Shown here in pieces: positions 23,272 through 32,773 of a stretch of 44,189 nt of DNA. The translations under genes and the position numbers were made by a program. This stretch comes from a bacterium. Its GTDB lineage: Bacteria > Patescibacteriota > Saccharimonadia > Saccharimonadales > Saccharimonadaceae. The notes below the pieces were generated by a model, which did not search any database, was not told the origin of the DNA, and saw only the letters and a list, made by a program, of their open reading frames with translations. Within the stretch, counting starts at the first letter, position 1, and the number at the start of each line of letters is the position of its first letter. The stretch spans positions 1 through 44,189 of the forward strand of contig JAUIGB010000001.1 of NCBI GenBank assembly GCA_030429975.1. Direction: 5' to 3'.

Positions 23272-24345
23272 CTAGCCCCGCATTAGCCTTTCAAATTCAG
23301 ACAGGTCAACGGCGAAGCTTCGTGCTTCATCGTACGTGATAACGCCACTTTGAACCAACCCGACCAACGTTCTATCCATTGTCTGCATACCACTATCCGC
23401 TCCAGTTTGAATGACGGCATCGAGTTGATGGCTTTTACCTTCTCGTATAATATTGCGAACTGCCGGATTTGCCACTAGCACCTCTGCCGCGACCACCCTT
23501 CCACCACCAATTGCAGGAACGAGTCGTTGCGAACATATTGCCATTAATATATTTGCTAGCTGGGCTCGTATTTGTGACTGTTGGTGAGGCGGAAACACGT
23601 CTATCATACGATCGATAGATTGAGCGGCACTATTCGTGTGCAATGACGCTAATACTAAGTGGCCGGTTTCGGCGATGGTAATCGCGGCGCTTATGGTCTC
23701 TAGGTCGCGCATCTCACCGATTAACACGACATCTGGATCCTGACGAAGACTAGATCGTAACGCAGCCGAGAAACTATATGTATCGTAATGAACCTCACGC
23801 TGTACAACTACAGACTTTTTAGACTTATGAGTAAATTCTATAGGATCTTCGATAGTTATGATATGCTGTGATGTTTCTGTGTTCAACTTGTCCACCAAAG
23901 CAGCTAGTGTAGTTGATTTACCACTACCAGTCGGTCCAGTAACTAAAACCAGGCCTCTTGGGTAGGCGGCGAAATTCAAAACAATCGGTGGCAATCCCAA
24001 TTCAGTGACAGACTTAATCTCATTAGGTATTAATCGTAGTGCCGCGGCCAAATTGCCACGTTCATGATACGCGTTTACTCGAAAACGTCCAAGAGTGCCA
24101 AATGCAAAGCTAAAATCAAACTCTTTGTCCTTTTCCAAAATCTGTTGTTGATCGGCATCTAATATCGCAAAGATTAGCCCCTCGACGGCGGGCTCGTCCA
24201 ATGGATTAAAACCGGCTATAGGAACTAGCGATCCATCCACTCGTAGCATTGGTGGCAACCCTACTTGCAAATGCAAGTCTGAGGCACGACGACGAACAAC
24301 CTCTTCCAAGAGGATTTCGATTCTAAGTTCTTGACCTTGTTGCAT
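23272..24345 (-). CDS. pilT: Pilus retraction ATPase
   Basis: 357-residue hexameric ATPase that disassembles the pilus to power retraction and twitching. Walker A GPTGSGKSTT is near residue 136, followed by an Asp box (ITIEDPIEF), Walker B (DVVLIGEMRD) and His box (LVLASLHTNSA). The AIRNLIRE motif characteristic of PilT appears as AVRNIIREG. Its presence implies retractable pili. It sits 16 bases after pilB in the same operon. Confidence 0.96.
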   Translation of the reverse strand: MQQGQELRIEILLEEVVRRRASDLHLQVGLPPMLRVDGSLVPIAGFNPLDEPAVEGLIFAILDADQQQILEKDKEFDFSFAFGTLGRFRVNAYHERGNLAAALRLIPNEIKSVTELGLPPIVLNFAAYPRGLVLVTGPTGSGKSTTLAALVDKLNTETSQHIITIEDPIEFTHKSKKSVVVQREVHYDTYSFSAALRSSLRQDPDVVLIGEMRDLETISAAITIAETGHLVLASLHTNSAAQSIDRMIDVFPPHQQSQIRAQLANILMAICSQRLVPAIGGGRVVAAEVLVANPAVRNIIREGKSHQLDAVIQTGADSGMQTMDRTLVGLVQSGVITYDEARSFAVDLSEFERLMRG

Positions 24346-24361
24346 ATCTTTTCTCGTCCCC

Positions 24362-26125
24362 TTACGCGGTATCCGCCGTTACCCGATTTACTTCCTCTAG
24401 GGTAGTAATACCCTGTAACGCCTTTAGATATCCATCTTGACGCATGGTAATCATACCTTCCGCAACTGCCTGTTTTTGAATCTGGCCACTAGTCACGCGG
24501 TTGACGATAAGTCGCTGGATGTTTTCACTAACATCCATCACTTCGTAAAGGCCCGCCCGACCACTGTAACCCCGAGGAGTTGCAGGGGTATCTTTACCCT
24601 TAACTAAAGTATAAGCGTTTTGACCCGCAAGTGGCAAGTCTTTATAGCCTAAATCTGCAGAAACTTGCGCCACTTCTGCTTGCGACTTGGGGAGAAGGTG
24701 CCCAACAGTCGCCAAAATATTCTGTGTTTCTATAGGACTTGATTGGTAGGTATCGCGTTTTTGAGCGACCCTACGCACCAAACGCTGACCAATAATCGTG
24801 TTCACGGTACTAGCAATCAGAAAAGGCTCTATCTTCATATCCAACAATCGTGGCAATACGCCCGCAGCGCTATTCGTGTGAAGCGTGCTGAACACCAAGT
24901 GACCCGTCAATGCGGCCTGCACCGCCAAGCTAGCCGTCTCTTCGTCACGAATCTCACCTACCATCACAACATCCGGATCTTGGCGCAGGATAGACCGTAA
25001 ACCACTTGCAAAAGTAAGCCCTACGTCGCTATTTACCTGAATTTGATTTACGCCTCCGATTTTATACTCTACCGGATCCTCGAGAGTTACTATATTTACG
25101 GTGTCATCCTTAATCTCTTGGATTAGTGCATATAGACTAGTAGATTTACCACTACCCGTGGGGCCAGATGTCAGAATCATACCGTTTGGCCTATGAATAC
25201 CCTTGCGAATAGCCCTGAGTGCACGTCCAGCATAGCCCATTTCCTCAATATTAAATGAGGAACCGCTCTTATCGAGTAGACGTACGACTACTTGTTCACC
25301 CCAGACTACAGGACTGATAGCTATACGTAAATCCACTTCTTTATTCGCAACTTTAACCGCGAACTGTCCGTCTTGGGGAACTCTGTGTTCGTCTATTTTT
25401 AGATTGGACAAAATTTTTATTCGACTAACTAAGGCAGGTTCTATAGCCTTTGGCAGTTGCATGATTTCACGCAACACCCCATCTACCCTACAACGAATCT
25501 TTAATGCCGTTTCTAAAGGTTCTATATGAATATCACTGGCTCTACTCTTTACTGCATATTCCAAAATCGTGCTAAGAGCTCGACTTATGGGCGAGTCCTG
25601 AACGATAGTCTTGATGTTCGCCTTTTCTTCCTTGGCCGCCTCCTCCGTAGATTCTTTGGCAGCGGCATCAACGGACGACAAGTCGGTTTTATACTGATCC
25701 AAAACATGTCTCACGCCAGCTTCTGAGGCCATAAACACCTTCAAGGGCCTGCTGACCTTGTTGGACAGATAGTCCACTGCTTGAACGTTGCTAGCATCCA
25801 CCATTGCTACGGCCAAACGATTCTGAACATCAGCCAATGGGACGGCCATGAAGCGCTCTGCAACGTCCTCAGGAATCAAATCTAACACCTTTTGATTAAT
25901 CAAACTATTGGTCAAGTTAACGTATGGTACGCCAGATATCTGCGCTATCGCATGAGTCAACATCTCGTCATCAACTATATTCTTCTCTGTGAGCATCGCG
26001 AAAAGAGGTTGCTTACTCTGTTTTGACTCGGCAACGGCCGCGTCTAGGACACTTTTCTGAACTAGCCCTTCCTCACTCAACAGAGCTATCAGCTTGTCCT
26101 GCATGTCAGTGGTTAGAAGTGCCAC
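24362..26125 (-). CDS. pilB: Pilus assembly ATPase without zinc-binding cysteines
   Basis: 587 residues. N-terminal MshEN/GspE-N domain (about 1-150), a Glu/Ala/Lys linker, then the ATPase: Walker A GPTGSGKSTS (321-330), Asp box TLEDPVEY, Walker B DVVMVGEIRD and His box VFSTLHTNSA. Most PilB/GspE proteins have a four-cysteine zinc module after the His box; here that region (about 450-540) has no cysteine. The start is GTG at 26125 with GGAGG eight bases upstream. Confidence 0.96.
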   Translation of the reverse strand: MALLTTDMQDKLIALLSEEGLVQKSVLDAAVAESKQSKQPLFAMLTEKNIVDDEMLTHAIAQISGVPYVNLTNSLINQKVLDLIPEDVAERFMAVPLADVQNRLAVAMVDASNVQAVDYLSNKVSRPLKVFMASEAGVRHVLDQYKTDLSSVDAAAKESTEEAAKEEKANIKTIVQDSPISRALSTILEYAVKSRASDIHIEPLETALKIRCRVDGVLREIMQLPKAIEPALVSRIKILSNLKIDEHRVPQDGQFAVKVANKEVDLRIAISPVVWGEQVVVRLLDKSGSSFNIEEMGYAGRALRAIRKGIHRPNGMILTSGPTGSGKSTSLYALIQEIKDDTVNIVTLEDPVEYKIGGVNQIQVNSDVGLTFASGLRSILRQDPDVVMVGEIRDEETASLAVQAALTGHLVFSTLHTNSAAGVLPRLLDMKIEPFLIASTVNTIIGQRLVRRVAQKRDTYQSSPIETQNILATVGHLLPKSQAEVAQVSADLGYKDLPLAGQNAYTLVKGKDTPATPRGYSGRAGLYEVMDVSENIQRLIVNRVTSGQIQKQAVAEGMITMRQDGYLKALQGITTLEEVNRVTADTA

Positions 26126-26136
26126 GACAAAACCTC

Positions 26137-26361
26137 CTACAACTTACTGTCGCCGATAAAGACTTCAACTGTTGGATTTATTGCATCTTCATTAAAGATT
26201 GACGAATCTGGCTCTTCTACCTCGGCACTTATCTCTGACAATGTCTTTACGGTGGTTGTATCTTCGCCAGGATTACCGATAAAGGCACCCGCGACAAAAT
26301 ACGCGATAATAACACTGATAGATGCCACGAATATCAACGCTGCTATGTCGCTCTTTTTCAT
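26137..26361 (-). CDS. Small single-pass membrane protein of the pilus operon
   Basis: 74 residues. One membrane helix (about 7-30) is followed by an acidic tail ending NPTVEVFIGDSKL. It overlaps pilO by four bases (ATGA) and precedes pilB by 11, so it is firmly embedded in the assembly operon. The position matches where pilP occurs in other systems, but it has no lipobox and is far too short for PilP. A small partner of PilN/PilO is the best guess from context. Confidence 0.75.
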   Translation of the reverse strand: MKKSDIAALIFVASISVIIAYFVAGAFIGNPGEDTTTVKTLSEISAEVEEPDSSIFNEDAINPTVEVFIGDSKL

Positions 26362-27056
26362 TGTTCTACCACCTTGTCAGTTAGCTGAACCTTTTGAGCT
26401 GGCTCGTAATATCCCAATCCTGTAGCTGAAAGAAATATTCTACTACCCTGGCTCTCTATCGTTAGCGTACTAATGTTAAATGGACGGATAGACTTCTCTA
26501 TCTGCTGTAATACTTTTCGAAGACCATCTTGTCGACTGTTATTGGCACTGATACTGAACGAGAATCCAATAGCATTCTCGGCCGGATCGCTACTGGAATT
26601 GATGCTAGTATTTGTACTATCTACTTCCAATCCACTAACCGGCTCCACCTTCAGTGACTCGATTGTTACGCCTGGAACCCCTGTAAGGAGCCGAGTTTGA
26701 AGCGATGATGCCATCGACGTAGAGTTAGCATCTGCCGGCAGCGCGTCAAGTATTACTTGTAACGCCGAATGGTTGGCATCTAGACGCGACGACATTAAAG
26801 CCTCGTTTGTATTCAGCAAACGAACATTATCCTGCAAGTCTGGCACTACCTCAAGGTTTTTATTCAAAACAGATATAGTGTTTTCTTTCTCCCTGATTAC
26901 CGACTCACCGAACCAAATTCGTTGAGCCAAAAATACAATTAGAACAACCGAAAATCCAACGACTGCCGATACGGCTATAATCCACAAAAACATCATTTGA
27001 TTAGACTTGGCTATCTGCTGTCTCTTTCTTAGTCCACCGCCGTTAGGTTTGTCCAT
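26358..27056 (-). CDS. pilO: PilO-like alignment protein
   Basis: 232 residues. A short cytoplasmic N-terminus, a membrane helix (about 22-48), a coiled-coil segment (ESVIREKENTISVLNKNLEV) and a ferredoxin-like periplasmic domain. Similarity is mostly in architecture and gene order (pilM-N-O). It overlaps pilN by one base. With PilM and PilN it would form the ring that couples the motors to the extracellular fibre. Confidence 0.8.
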   Translation of the reverse strand: MDKPNGGGLRKRQQIAKSNQMMFLWIIAVSAVVGFSVVLIVFLAQRIWFGESVIREKENTISVLNKNLEVVPDLQDNVRLLNTNEALMSSRLDANHSALQVILDALPADANSTSMASSLQTRLLTGVPGVTIESLKVEPVSGLEVDSTNTSINSSSDPAENAIGFSFSISANNSRQDGLRKVLQQIEKSIRPFNISTLTIESQGSRIFLSATGLGYYEPAQKVQLTDKVVEQ

Positions 27057-27787
27057 TACTGGTCACCCCCTTCCTGATCTACTGCCCTGTCCTCGAACAA
27101 GCTCTTTGGTAATCGATTATCCGAGTCTGTAGCATTTTGGTAATTAGGCCTGATGATAATCGCGTTCGTTGAAGTTCTAGAGAAAAACGCAGGTTCATAC
27201 AAGAAAGTCATCGTAAATCGAAGCACTTTCTTTCCAGCCGCGTCTTCTCCATAACTCAATTCAGAAGTAGACACATGATCCGTTAGCTTACTCTCCCTCG
27301 CCTCTCCGCTAGAGTCGTTATAGCTAATAGACGTCTCGAGTATAGTCTTTTTCAACACATCTGCCGCTATGTAACCGTTAGCGGCCTGTCCTTCTAGTCT
27401 AACTAGGCCAGTCTCCTGATCAAATCGCGCGAGCGAAAAGGAAACATTATTCGGAGCCACCGGATTGATAGCTACTAGTAAATCAAAGAATCTAGAGGTC
27501 ATGTTCTTTTGGTCATGTAGTTCATTTAGTTTAGTCAGCTGATGCTGGATAGTCAGAGTGTTCTCTATATCACTAATCCCGGCCAACTCTTTACTCTTGC
27601 TAGTTATTTCGCCGTCCGCGATTGTAGATCGAACAGTTTGCACACCAAACAGGTAAAGGGCCATCAAGACCACTATTCCGACCGATACTATACCTACTAG
27701 TATCGCACCGCTAACGACCAGCGCGCGTACGCTTCGCGCCTTTATGTATTCTTGCTTTACATCTGGAACTAGGTTGATTTCAATCAT
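27056..27787 (-). CDS. pilN: PilN-like inner-membrane protein
   Basis: 243 residues. It begins with MIEINLVPDVKQEY, the short cytoplasmic segment by which PilN binds the PilM groove. A membrane helix (about 22-48), a coiled coil and a small globular domain follow. It overlaps pilM by four bases and pilO by one, indicating coupled translation. Confidence 0.87.
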   Translation of the reverse strand: MIEINLVPDVKQEYIKARSVRALVVSGAILVGIVSVGIVVLMALYLFGVQTVRSTIADGEITSKSKELAGISDIENTLTIQHQLTKLNELHDQKNMTSRFFDLLVAINPVAPNNVSFSLARFDQETGLVRLEGQAANGYIAADVLKKTILETSISYNDSSGEARESKLTDHVSTSELSYGEDAAGKKVLRFTMTFLYEPAFFSRTSTNAIIIRPNYQNATDSDNRLPKSLFEDRAVDQEGGDQ

Positions 27788-28827
27788 GACCTATTCTCCC
27801 TCTGCGCCAATCCTAAAGCGACGGCAAATTCTGGCCCTACAGCGGCTAATTGCTGATCATTAGGCGTGGAAACCATCTGCCACGGATTTGCGGACATAGC
27901 CGGGATTCCAATCTTGTTCGCAAAGTATTGGTCCAACTGCGGAATCGTACTGGCATAACCCACCAATAATACGTTGCCGACATTGATAGACGGATATCGG
28001 GTCTGAAAGAATTTTACGGATTTCGATAGCTCAGACGCAAAGCCGTCCAGAGTGCTCTCCAAGGCATGGATGACCTGACCTTCGAGCTTATCACCTGCTA
28101 GGCCGAACTTTGTAATAAACTGTCGAGCCTGATCTTCTTGGATATTCAGATTTTGCACTGCCGCATGAACCAGAGTACCTAATCCATTTGGAATCGTGCG
28201 TACCAATCTAGGCAAGTCACCGTAGGTAATTGCAACATTTATAGAATCTTCACCTAGATCTACGATAACTTGTGCGTCCTTGGCACCAGGCGCCATCACG
28301 GATCGAATCATAGCAATAGGATCCGGTTCGGCGGCGACTACGTCAAACCCTAAACCTTCGACTAGTTCTAGTCTATCCTCTGCATATGTAACAGGGGTAC
28401 TTGCGATTAACACTTCCTGTTGTGATGGATCGTGCAGGGATTGGCCCAAAATAGCCCAATCTATCTTGGCCTCGTCCATAGGAATGGGAATATACTGATC
28501 TAACTGGTATTTTATAGCTTCGCGTTGTTTGGCATCATTCGAAATGGCCATGTCCACGACAGTTATAAAAGATTTACTGGCAGGCAAGCCAATAGCAACG
28601 TTCTTTGTCTTTATACCACTCTGGCCTACGACGGTCATAATAACCTCTCCCAGGCGCCGTTTAGCCTCGGCAGAATCGGCCATGGACGTCTTTAAGTCTA
28701 TCGGAGCATATCCGTAATTACGTAGGTTCCAACGACCCTGTCCAGCTGGCGCTAGTTGAACAACTCTGACGGCCGATGTGCCAATATCAAGACCAAAGAA
28801 GTCGCCCACGCCTTTTATCATTGCCAT
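27784..28827 (-). CDS. pilM: PilM, actin-like cytoplasmic ATPase of the pilus
   Basis: 347 residues of the FtsA/actin fold: phosphate-1 loop FFGLDIGTSAVRVVQL, phosphate-2 region VIVDLGEDSINVAI, and adenosine motif NVLLVGYASTIP. It anchors PilN at the inner face of the membrane. TATAAT ends ten bases before the ATG, so it is likely the first gene of a transcript; a 6-bp inverted repeat (CATAAG/CTTATG) overlaps this promoter. Confidence 0.95.
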   Translation of the reverse strand: MAMIKGVGDFFGLDIGTSAVRVVQLAPAGQGRWNLRNYGYAPIDLKTSMADSAEAKRRLGEVIMTVVGQSGIKTKNVAIGLPASKSFITVVDMAISNDAKQREAIKYQLDQYIPIPMDEAKIDWAILGQSLHDPSQQEVLIASTPVTYAEDRLELVEGLGFDVVAAEPDPIAMIRSVMAPGAKDAQVIVDLGEDSINVAITYGDLPRLVRTIPNGLGTLVHAAVQNLNIQEDQARQFITKFGLAGDKLEGQVIHALESTLDGFASELSKSVKFFQTRYPSINVGNVLLVGYASTIPQLDQYFANKIGIPAMSANPWQMVSTPNDQQLAAVGPEFAVALGLAQRENRS

Positions 28828-28875
28828 AATGTCTTATATTATACATAAGCGTTTTAACTTATGGAACCCTTTTTT

Positions 28876-31023
28876 CTAAAAGTATGGCGGAAGTTCCGTA
28901 GTGTACGTGGTCTGAATACGCAGATCACTTCGTCCCTCTGTGTGAGACCAAAGATAGGTATTGGCTGGCAAGTTAATAATCTCAGCCGGATCACCAGCAG
29001 CACCACCCGCTCCCGCGCCACCAGTCCTCAACAGGTCTAGCGTCTTCGCCATGACTGGACCATTGATACGTAGCAGACTATTACAGACTTCACTAGTGAG
29101 AGGACCGCCTACGTTGCAGGTATTTATATTACCAGTGTCTTCGCCTCCGCCCTCGTCATATGCGATTAACCAGGCATCAACCCTTGTGACATCCTCTTCT
29201 ATCTCTATATTTTGCGCGATTATCACCAGTTGCGGTATATCACGAATATCCGTGTATGGGCCATCGTTATACTCAATATTACCTGCAATAGTGACAGTGC
29301 CTTTTTCCACATAAACCACAAGGGACTTATTCTGAGCAATCGTTATTCTATTCTGAGGGGTTCCATTGCCTCTAATAGTTAAGTCTCCATCCGTCTTTCG
29401 GTACACACCATTGGCAACGTTCCCATTTAGGTCAAGAGGTGGGTCCCCCTCACCTATATCAGCAGCATCTGGTGCGCCGGACAATATCGCGTCTACAACG
29501 TCGGGTACGCTACCCAATGTTCCCGCTTCCTCGGTAAACAATCCGTACTCTCCCTCCGTATTCGCAAAAGTCAGCGAACTCCACAGTTCCTGGGCTGTAG
29601 GTTGCGTGGAAGAGTAACCGCCATTCAAGCCTGCCATGGTCGCGAATCCAGACACCACGCCGGGGGTAAAGACCGCATATTCGGCCCAGCTTCCATATAT
29701 ATTACCATCCGATTTCGCTATGGTATTACCCACCACGTCAAAACGCAAACTATCATCTACGGGATTATCGAGGAAATACCTGCCTACCTTCAAATCGCCA
29801 CCCCATATTTGTACCAATGGACGCTTACCTACGGTGGTACATGCCGCGCTACTATATCTATCCACGGGATTGCTTTGATGCGTTGGCCGATCTACGGTCA
29901 GTACAAAGCACAGCTTGGTTCCTACCGGCCAAGAGTCGTCCATAACCACGTTTGCCGCATTGCCCACATCCAGAGTCATATCGTTTGCACCCGGTCCAAA
30001 CACTCGTGAGCCACTAGTCACGTCGGTGCAAGTTCCGTTGTTATTTACCAGTGCCTCTAGTTGCGCACAACTATACCCATCTCTGTACGGAGGACTACTG
30101 TATATAAGCGGTTCTACCGACTGGCCTCGCGGAACCATAACTCTTTTTATTGACCAGTCCGTATCAAAGCTAGAGCTCGTGTCACTACTGTTGTTTACGC
30201 TGTACCGAAAGGACACGCTACCCGTACCCGACGAAATCCTATCATCTGTTCCTACCCGTGGCGTCAACGAATATTCACGACCATCGGGAGGTATTAACTC
30301 TGAACACTTTTGTTGGATGATTGTATCTAGAATTTCATAAAGCTGATCGAAATTATCAACCTTGAATGTATTCGTGGAGTTACCGTTACTACCATTTATA
30401 ACGAAGTTCAAACTGGCTGGATTTGCGTCGCCAATGATACCACCGACGATGGATTTTCCATTTGCTTTATGTATCAGAACAGCATCTCGCGCGGCCTGTC
30501 TAGCCCGACTATTATTGTCGCCAACGCCTGGAGTATTCGGCTCACCATCCGTCATAAACACAATGATATCTGCCTGATCCACTATCGAATCAATGTTGTC
30601 GTAGGTATTAGGTATACCCCTGTCAAATGCAAAACCTTGCTCGTAATTGGTGCCGCCTTTCGAAACAATCGCGTTCAATTGCGTCATAAACCCAGGATGT
30701 ACCCCGCGAGAGCTAACAAACCCATGGAACGGTGCGTCGTAATTGGACGTCCTATTCGTCGTGGAAGAAAACGACCAAAATGCCAGTCGAATCAAATCGT
30801 CATATAGTCCACCTGGTTCAAAAAGCCGACGTATCTGATCCCTGATAACTATCAGGTTATTAGTTCCTACGGATGCAGATCGATCTATTACTAGAGCCGT
30901 GTGGCATTCCAACTGCACTTGTTGCTGGGCCCTCGACACGTTTGTGCTGACTATACCAAACACGACCACGGCGAACATGCCCGCTACTACTGCCCATGGT
31001 GCCCACCCCCGCAATACCTGCAT
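28876..31023 (-). CDS. von Willebrand A domain protein of the pilus locus
   Basis: 715 residues. An N-terminal membrane helix (about 9-27) is followed by a vWA domain with a complete metal-ion adhesion site: DRSAS (47-51), Thr125 in GGTNYEQG and Asp159 in FMTDGEPN. A large extracytoplasmic region follows, containing many cysteines and beta-rich segments, and the end is Gly-rich (GGAGAGGAAGD). It lies upstream of pilM and is coupled to the TPR gene by TAATG. By analogy with PilY1-type proteins it could be a pilus-tip or surface adhesin, but no beta-propeller is visible; that role is inferred. Confidence 0.75.
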   Translation of the reverse strand: MQVLRGWAPWAVVAGMFAVVVFGIVSTNVSRAQQQVQLECHTALVIDRSASVGTNNLIVIRDQIRRLFEPGGLYDDLIRLAFWSFSSTTNRTSNYDAPFHGFVSSRGVHPGFMTQLNAIVSKGGTNYEQGFAFDRGIPNTYDNIDSIVDQADIIVFMTDGEPNTPGVGDNNSRARQAARDAVLIHKANGKSIVGGIIGDANPASLNFVINGSNGNSTNTFKVDNFDQLYEILDTIIQQKCSELIPPDGREYSLTPRVGTDDRISSGTGSVSFRYSVNNSSDTSSSFDTDWSIKRVMVPRGQSVEPLIYSSPPYRDGYSCAQLEALVNNNGTCTDVTSGSRVFGPGANDMTLDVGNAANVVMDDSWPVGTKLCFVLTVDRPTHQSNPVDRYSSAACTTVGKRPLVQIWGGDLKVGRYFLDNPVDDSLRFDVVGNTIAKSDGNIYGSWAEYAVFTPGVVSGFATMAGLNGGYSSTQPTAQELWSSLTFANTEGEYGLFTEEAGTLGSVPDVVDAILSGAPDAADIGEGDPPLDLNGNVANGVYRKTDGDLTIRGNGTPQNRITIAQNKSLVVYVEKGTVTIAGNIEYNDGPYTDIRDIPQLVIIAQNIEIEEDVTRVDAWLIAYDEGGGEDTGNINTCNVGGPLTSEVCNSLLRINGPVMAKTLDLLRTGGAGAGGAAGDPAEIINLPANTYLWSHTEGRSDLRIQTTYTTELPPYF

Positions 31024-31619
31024 TAGTCTTTCCTCAGCTTGGCGACCCTGTCAGCCTGTTTTTCTAGATATTCTTTGCTGATTTTGGCAGTGTTGGTATC
31101 GCTATCAGCCCATTCAGCGGCTAGTCTATAATATTTCTCGGCCTGTTTATAGTTCTTTTGATCTTCGTACAGCCTAGAAAGCCAGTCAGCAACTATAAAT
31201 TTATCTTCGGACAACTTGTCCGCTTCCTTCATTATGTCTATGGCCTGCTGAAACTTGCCATTGTTATACAACACTTGAGATTGATCTTTATATAGTAATA
31301 TCTTTCTAACGGCATCTTCCTCTGACTCTATAGCCTCCTCGTATACCTTGTCGGCACCACTCGTGTCACCTTTATCAAGAGCGTCATTAGCGCTATCAAT
31401 CAAAGCTCCATAGCGCTCAGACTCAGCCTTTCGAGCATCCCTATCCTCTATCTCTTGCTGTGTATATACAGACCCGTCTTCGCTGTTATTTTGTGACAAG
31501 AGCGCGGCGACTGTTACTAAAATACCGAAAACAACCAAAGCAACAACCCCTATCAATACAGGTTTTTTGTATTGGTTTACAAACCCTCGTAACTTTCTAT
31601 ACCGCCGTTTTTTACTCAT
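31023..31619 (-). CDS. TPR protein with N-terminal membrane anchor
   Basis: About 198 residues. A basic cytoplasmic N-terminus (SKKRRYRKLR), a membrane helix (about 22-42) and a helical region with tetratricopeptide-like repeats (GKFQQAIDIMKEAD; KNYKQAEKYYRLAAEWA). The start at 31619 gives the membrane topology directly; an upstream in-frame start would add a hydrophobic stretch that reads like intergenic DNA. It overlaps the vWA gene by one base and may hold or deliver it. Confidence 0.75.
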   Translation of the reverse strand: MSKKRRYRKLRGFVNQYKKPVLIGVVALVVFGILVTVAALLSQNNSEDGSVYTQQEIEDRDARKAESERYGALIDSANDALDKGDTSGADKVYEEAIESEEDAVRKILLYKDQSQVLYNNGKFQQAIDIMKEADKLSEDKFIVADWLSRLYEDQKNYKQAEKYYRLAAEWADSDTNTAKISKEYLEKQADRVAKLRKD

Positions 31620-31722
31620 ACCAAAATGCTCTTGCTTTCCTATGGTCAGTATACCCTGTGGCGCAAATTTGAACAAGAAAAACACAACATTATTCAACGT
31701 AAACATTTGCTATGATTATTAA

Positions 31723-32277
31723 ATGTTTACGTTGATAACGGGACCAATGAAGAGCGGAAAATCTGCTGAATTCCTAGCCCAAACACAGCCTTTTGAACAC
31801 GCGAACAAAGACGTTCTGTTCATACACCCGGACAAAAATACTCGCGAGGAGGGTATAAAATCACGTCTGGGCATAGAGGTAGCCGCGATAACCGTCGGTT
31901 CCCTCAAGGAAGTGAATCAACCTTTCGACGTGATTGGCGTCGACGAGATACACATGCTGCCAGAAGACGACGCGGACATGATTGAACAGTGGCGACGCCA
32001 AGAAAAACATATTGTCATCAGCGGTCTAGATATCGACTATCGCCGTCAGATGTTTCCCATCGTACGTCGCCTGCTAGAACTAAAACCAGACAAGCATATA
32101 GAAATGACTGCGTTTTGCGATGTTTGTCACGACGATTCTCGCAACGCTCAATTCACGCAGATGTTAGACTTGAATGGAAACTTGGTGCTAGGTGGTCTAG
32201 ATTCTATCACTATTGATGATGGTGGCGTAGAATACCAAGCACGATGTTTTGATTGCTATAAAACAGAGGAGGAATAA
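31723..32277 (+). CDS. tdk: Thymidine kinase
   Basis: Phosphorylates thymidine for nucleotide salvage. The 184-residue type II enzyme has P-loop GPMKSGKS (residues 7-14), the DEIHML equivalent of the DEAQF motif, and a zinc ribbon with CDVC and CFDC. TATGAT (31711-31716) is six bases before the ATG, so it is probably leaderless. FKBP starts directly after its stop. Confidence 0.95.
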   Translation: MFTLITGPMKSGKSAEFLAQTQPFEHANKDVLFIHPDKNTREEGIKSRLGIEVAAITVGSLKEVNQPFDVIGVDEIHMLPEDDADMIEQWRRQEKHIVISGLDIDYRRQMFPIVRRLLELKPDKHIEMTAFCDVCHDDSRNAQFTQMLDLNGNLVLGGLDSITIDDGGVEYQARCFDCYKTEEE

Positions 32278-32649
32278 ATGGCATACGAAGGAACGAAACT
32301 ACAAGACTTTACACCAGTAGAATCGGTAACCGAGCTACAGAAAACCGACGTATTTGAAGGGACAGGAGAAGAGTGTCCGGTCGGTGCTACAATCACCGCG
32401 CACTATACAGGTGCGCTATGCAAAAACGGAATTATATTCCAATCCAGCCACGACATAGGCCAGGCAATTACATTCCCGCTCAGTGGCGTGATAGCAGGCT
32501 GGACACAGGGCGTGCCCGGTATGAAGGTTGGCGGCATGCGTCGATTAGTGATCCCGGCCGAAATGGCCTATGGCAGTGGCAGCCCTGCCCCGAACATCCC
32601 GCCAAATAGTGATTTAGTTTTTGATATAGAACTAGTAGAAATTAAATAA
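32278..32649 (+). CDS. FKBP-type peptidyl-prolyl isomerase
   Basis: 123-residue single-domain FKBP. Typical stretches are GATITAHYTGAL, FPLSGVIAGWTQGVPGMKVGG, RRLVIPAEMAYGS and FDIELVEIK, which include the ligand-pocket Trp and Tyr. No signal peptide, so it is cytoplasmic. Its ATG follows the tdk TAA directly and uses GAGGA inside the end of tdk. Confidence 0.95.
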   Translation: MAYEGTKLQDFTPVESVTELQKTDVFEGTGEECPVGATITAHYTGALCKNGIIFQSSHDIGQAITFPLSGVIAGWTQGVPGMKVGGMRRLVIPAEMAYGSGSPAPNIPPNSDLVFDIELVEIK

Positions 32650-32678
32650 TAATCAAACTTATAAAAGTTGTTGTAAGT

Positions 32679-32724
32679 AAAAGTATTATATAACTTTTTA
32701 TATAATAAGTTATATAATACTTTT
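32679..32724 (+). terminator. AT-rich hairpin after tdk-FKBP
   Basis: Eighteen perfect pairs (AAAAGTATTATATAACTT with its complement) around a ten-base AT loop. The stem is almost all A-T and the trailing T-run is part of it. It probably ends or stabilises the tdk-FKBP message, though it is unlike the GC-rich terminators elsewhere in the window. Confidence 0.6.
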
Positions 32725-32773
32725 CATCTCTACAAACACCGCGATAGGTATTTTACAAAATTTCTACCTCTGT

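Noticed and set aside
28961-30340. Long plus-strand reading frames opposite the vWA gene
   Set aside because: They are shadows of the minus-strand gene: low-complexity, no promoter or ribosome-binding site, and the vWA frame has clear domain motifs.
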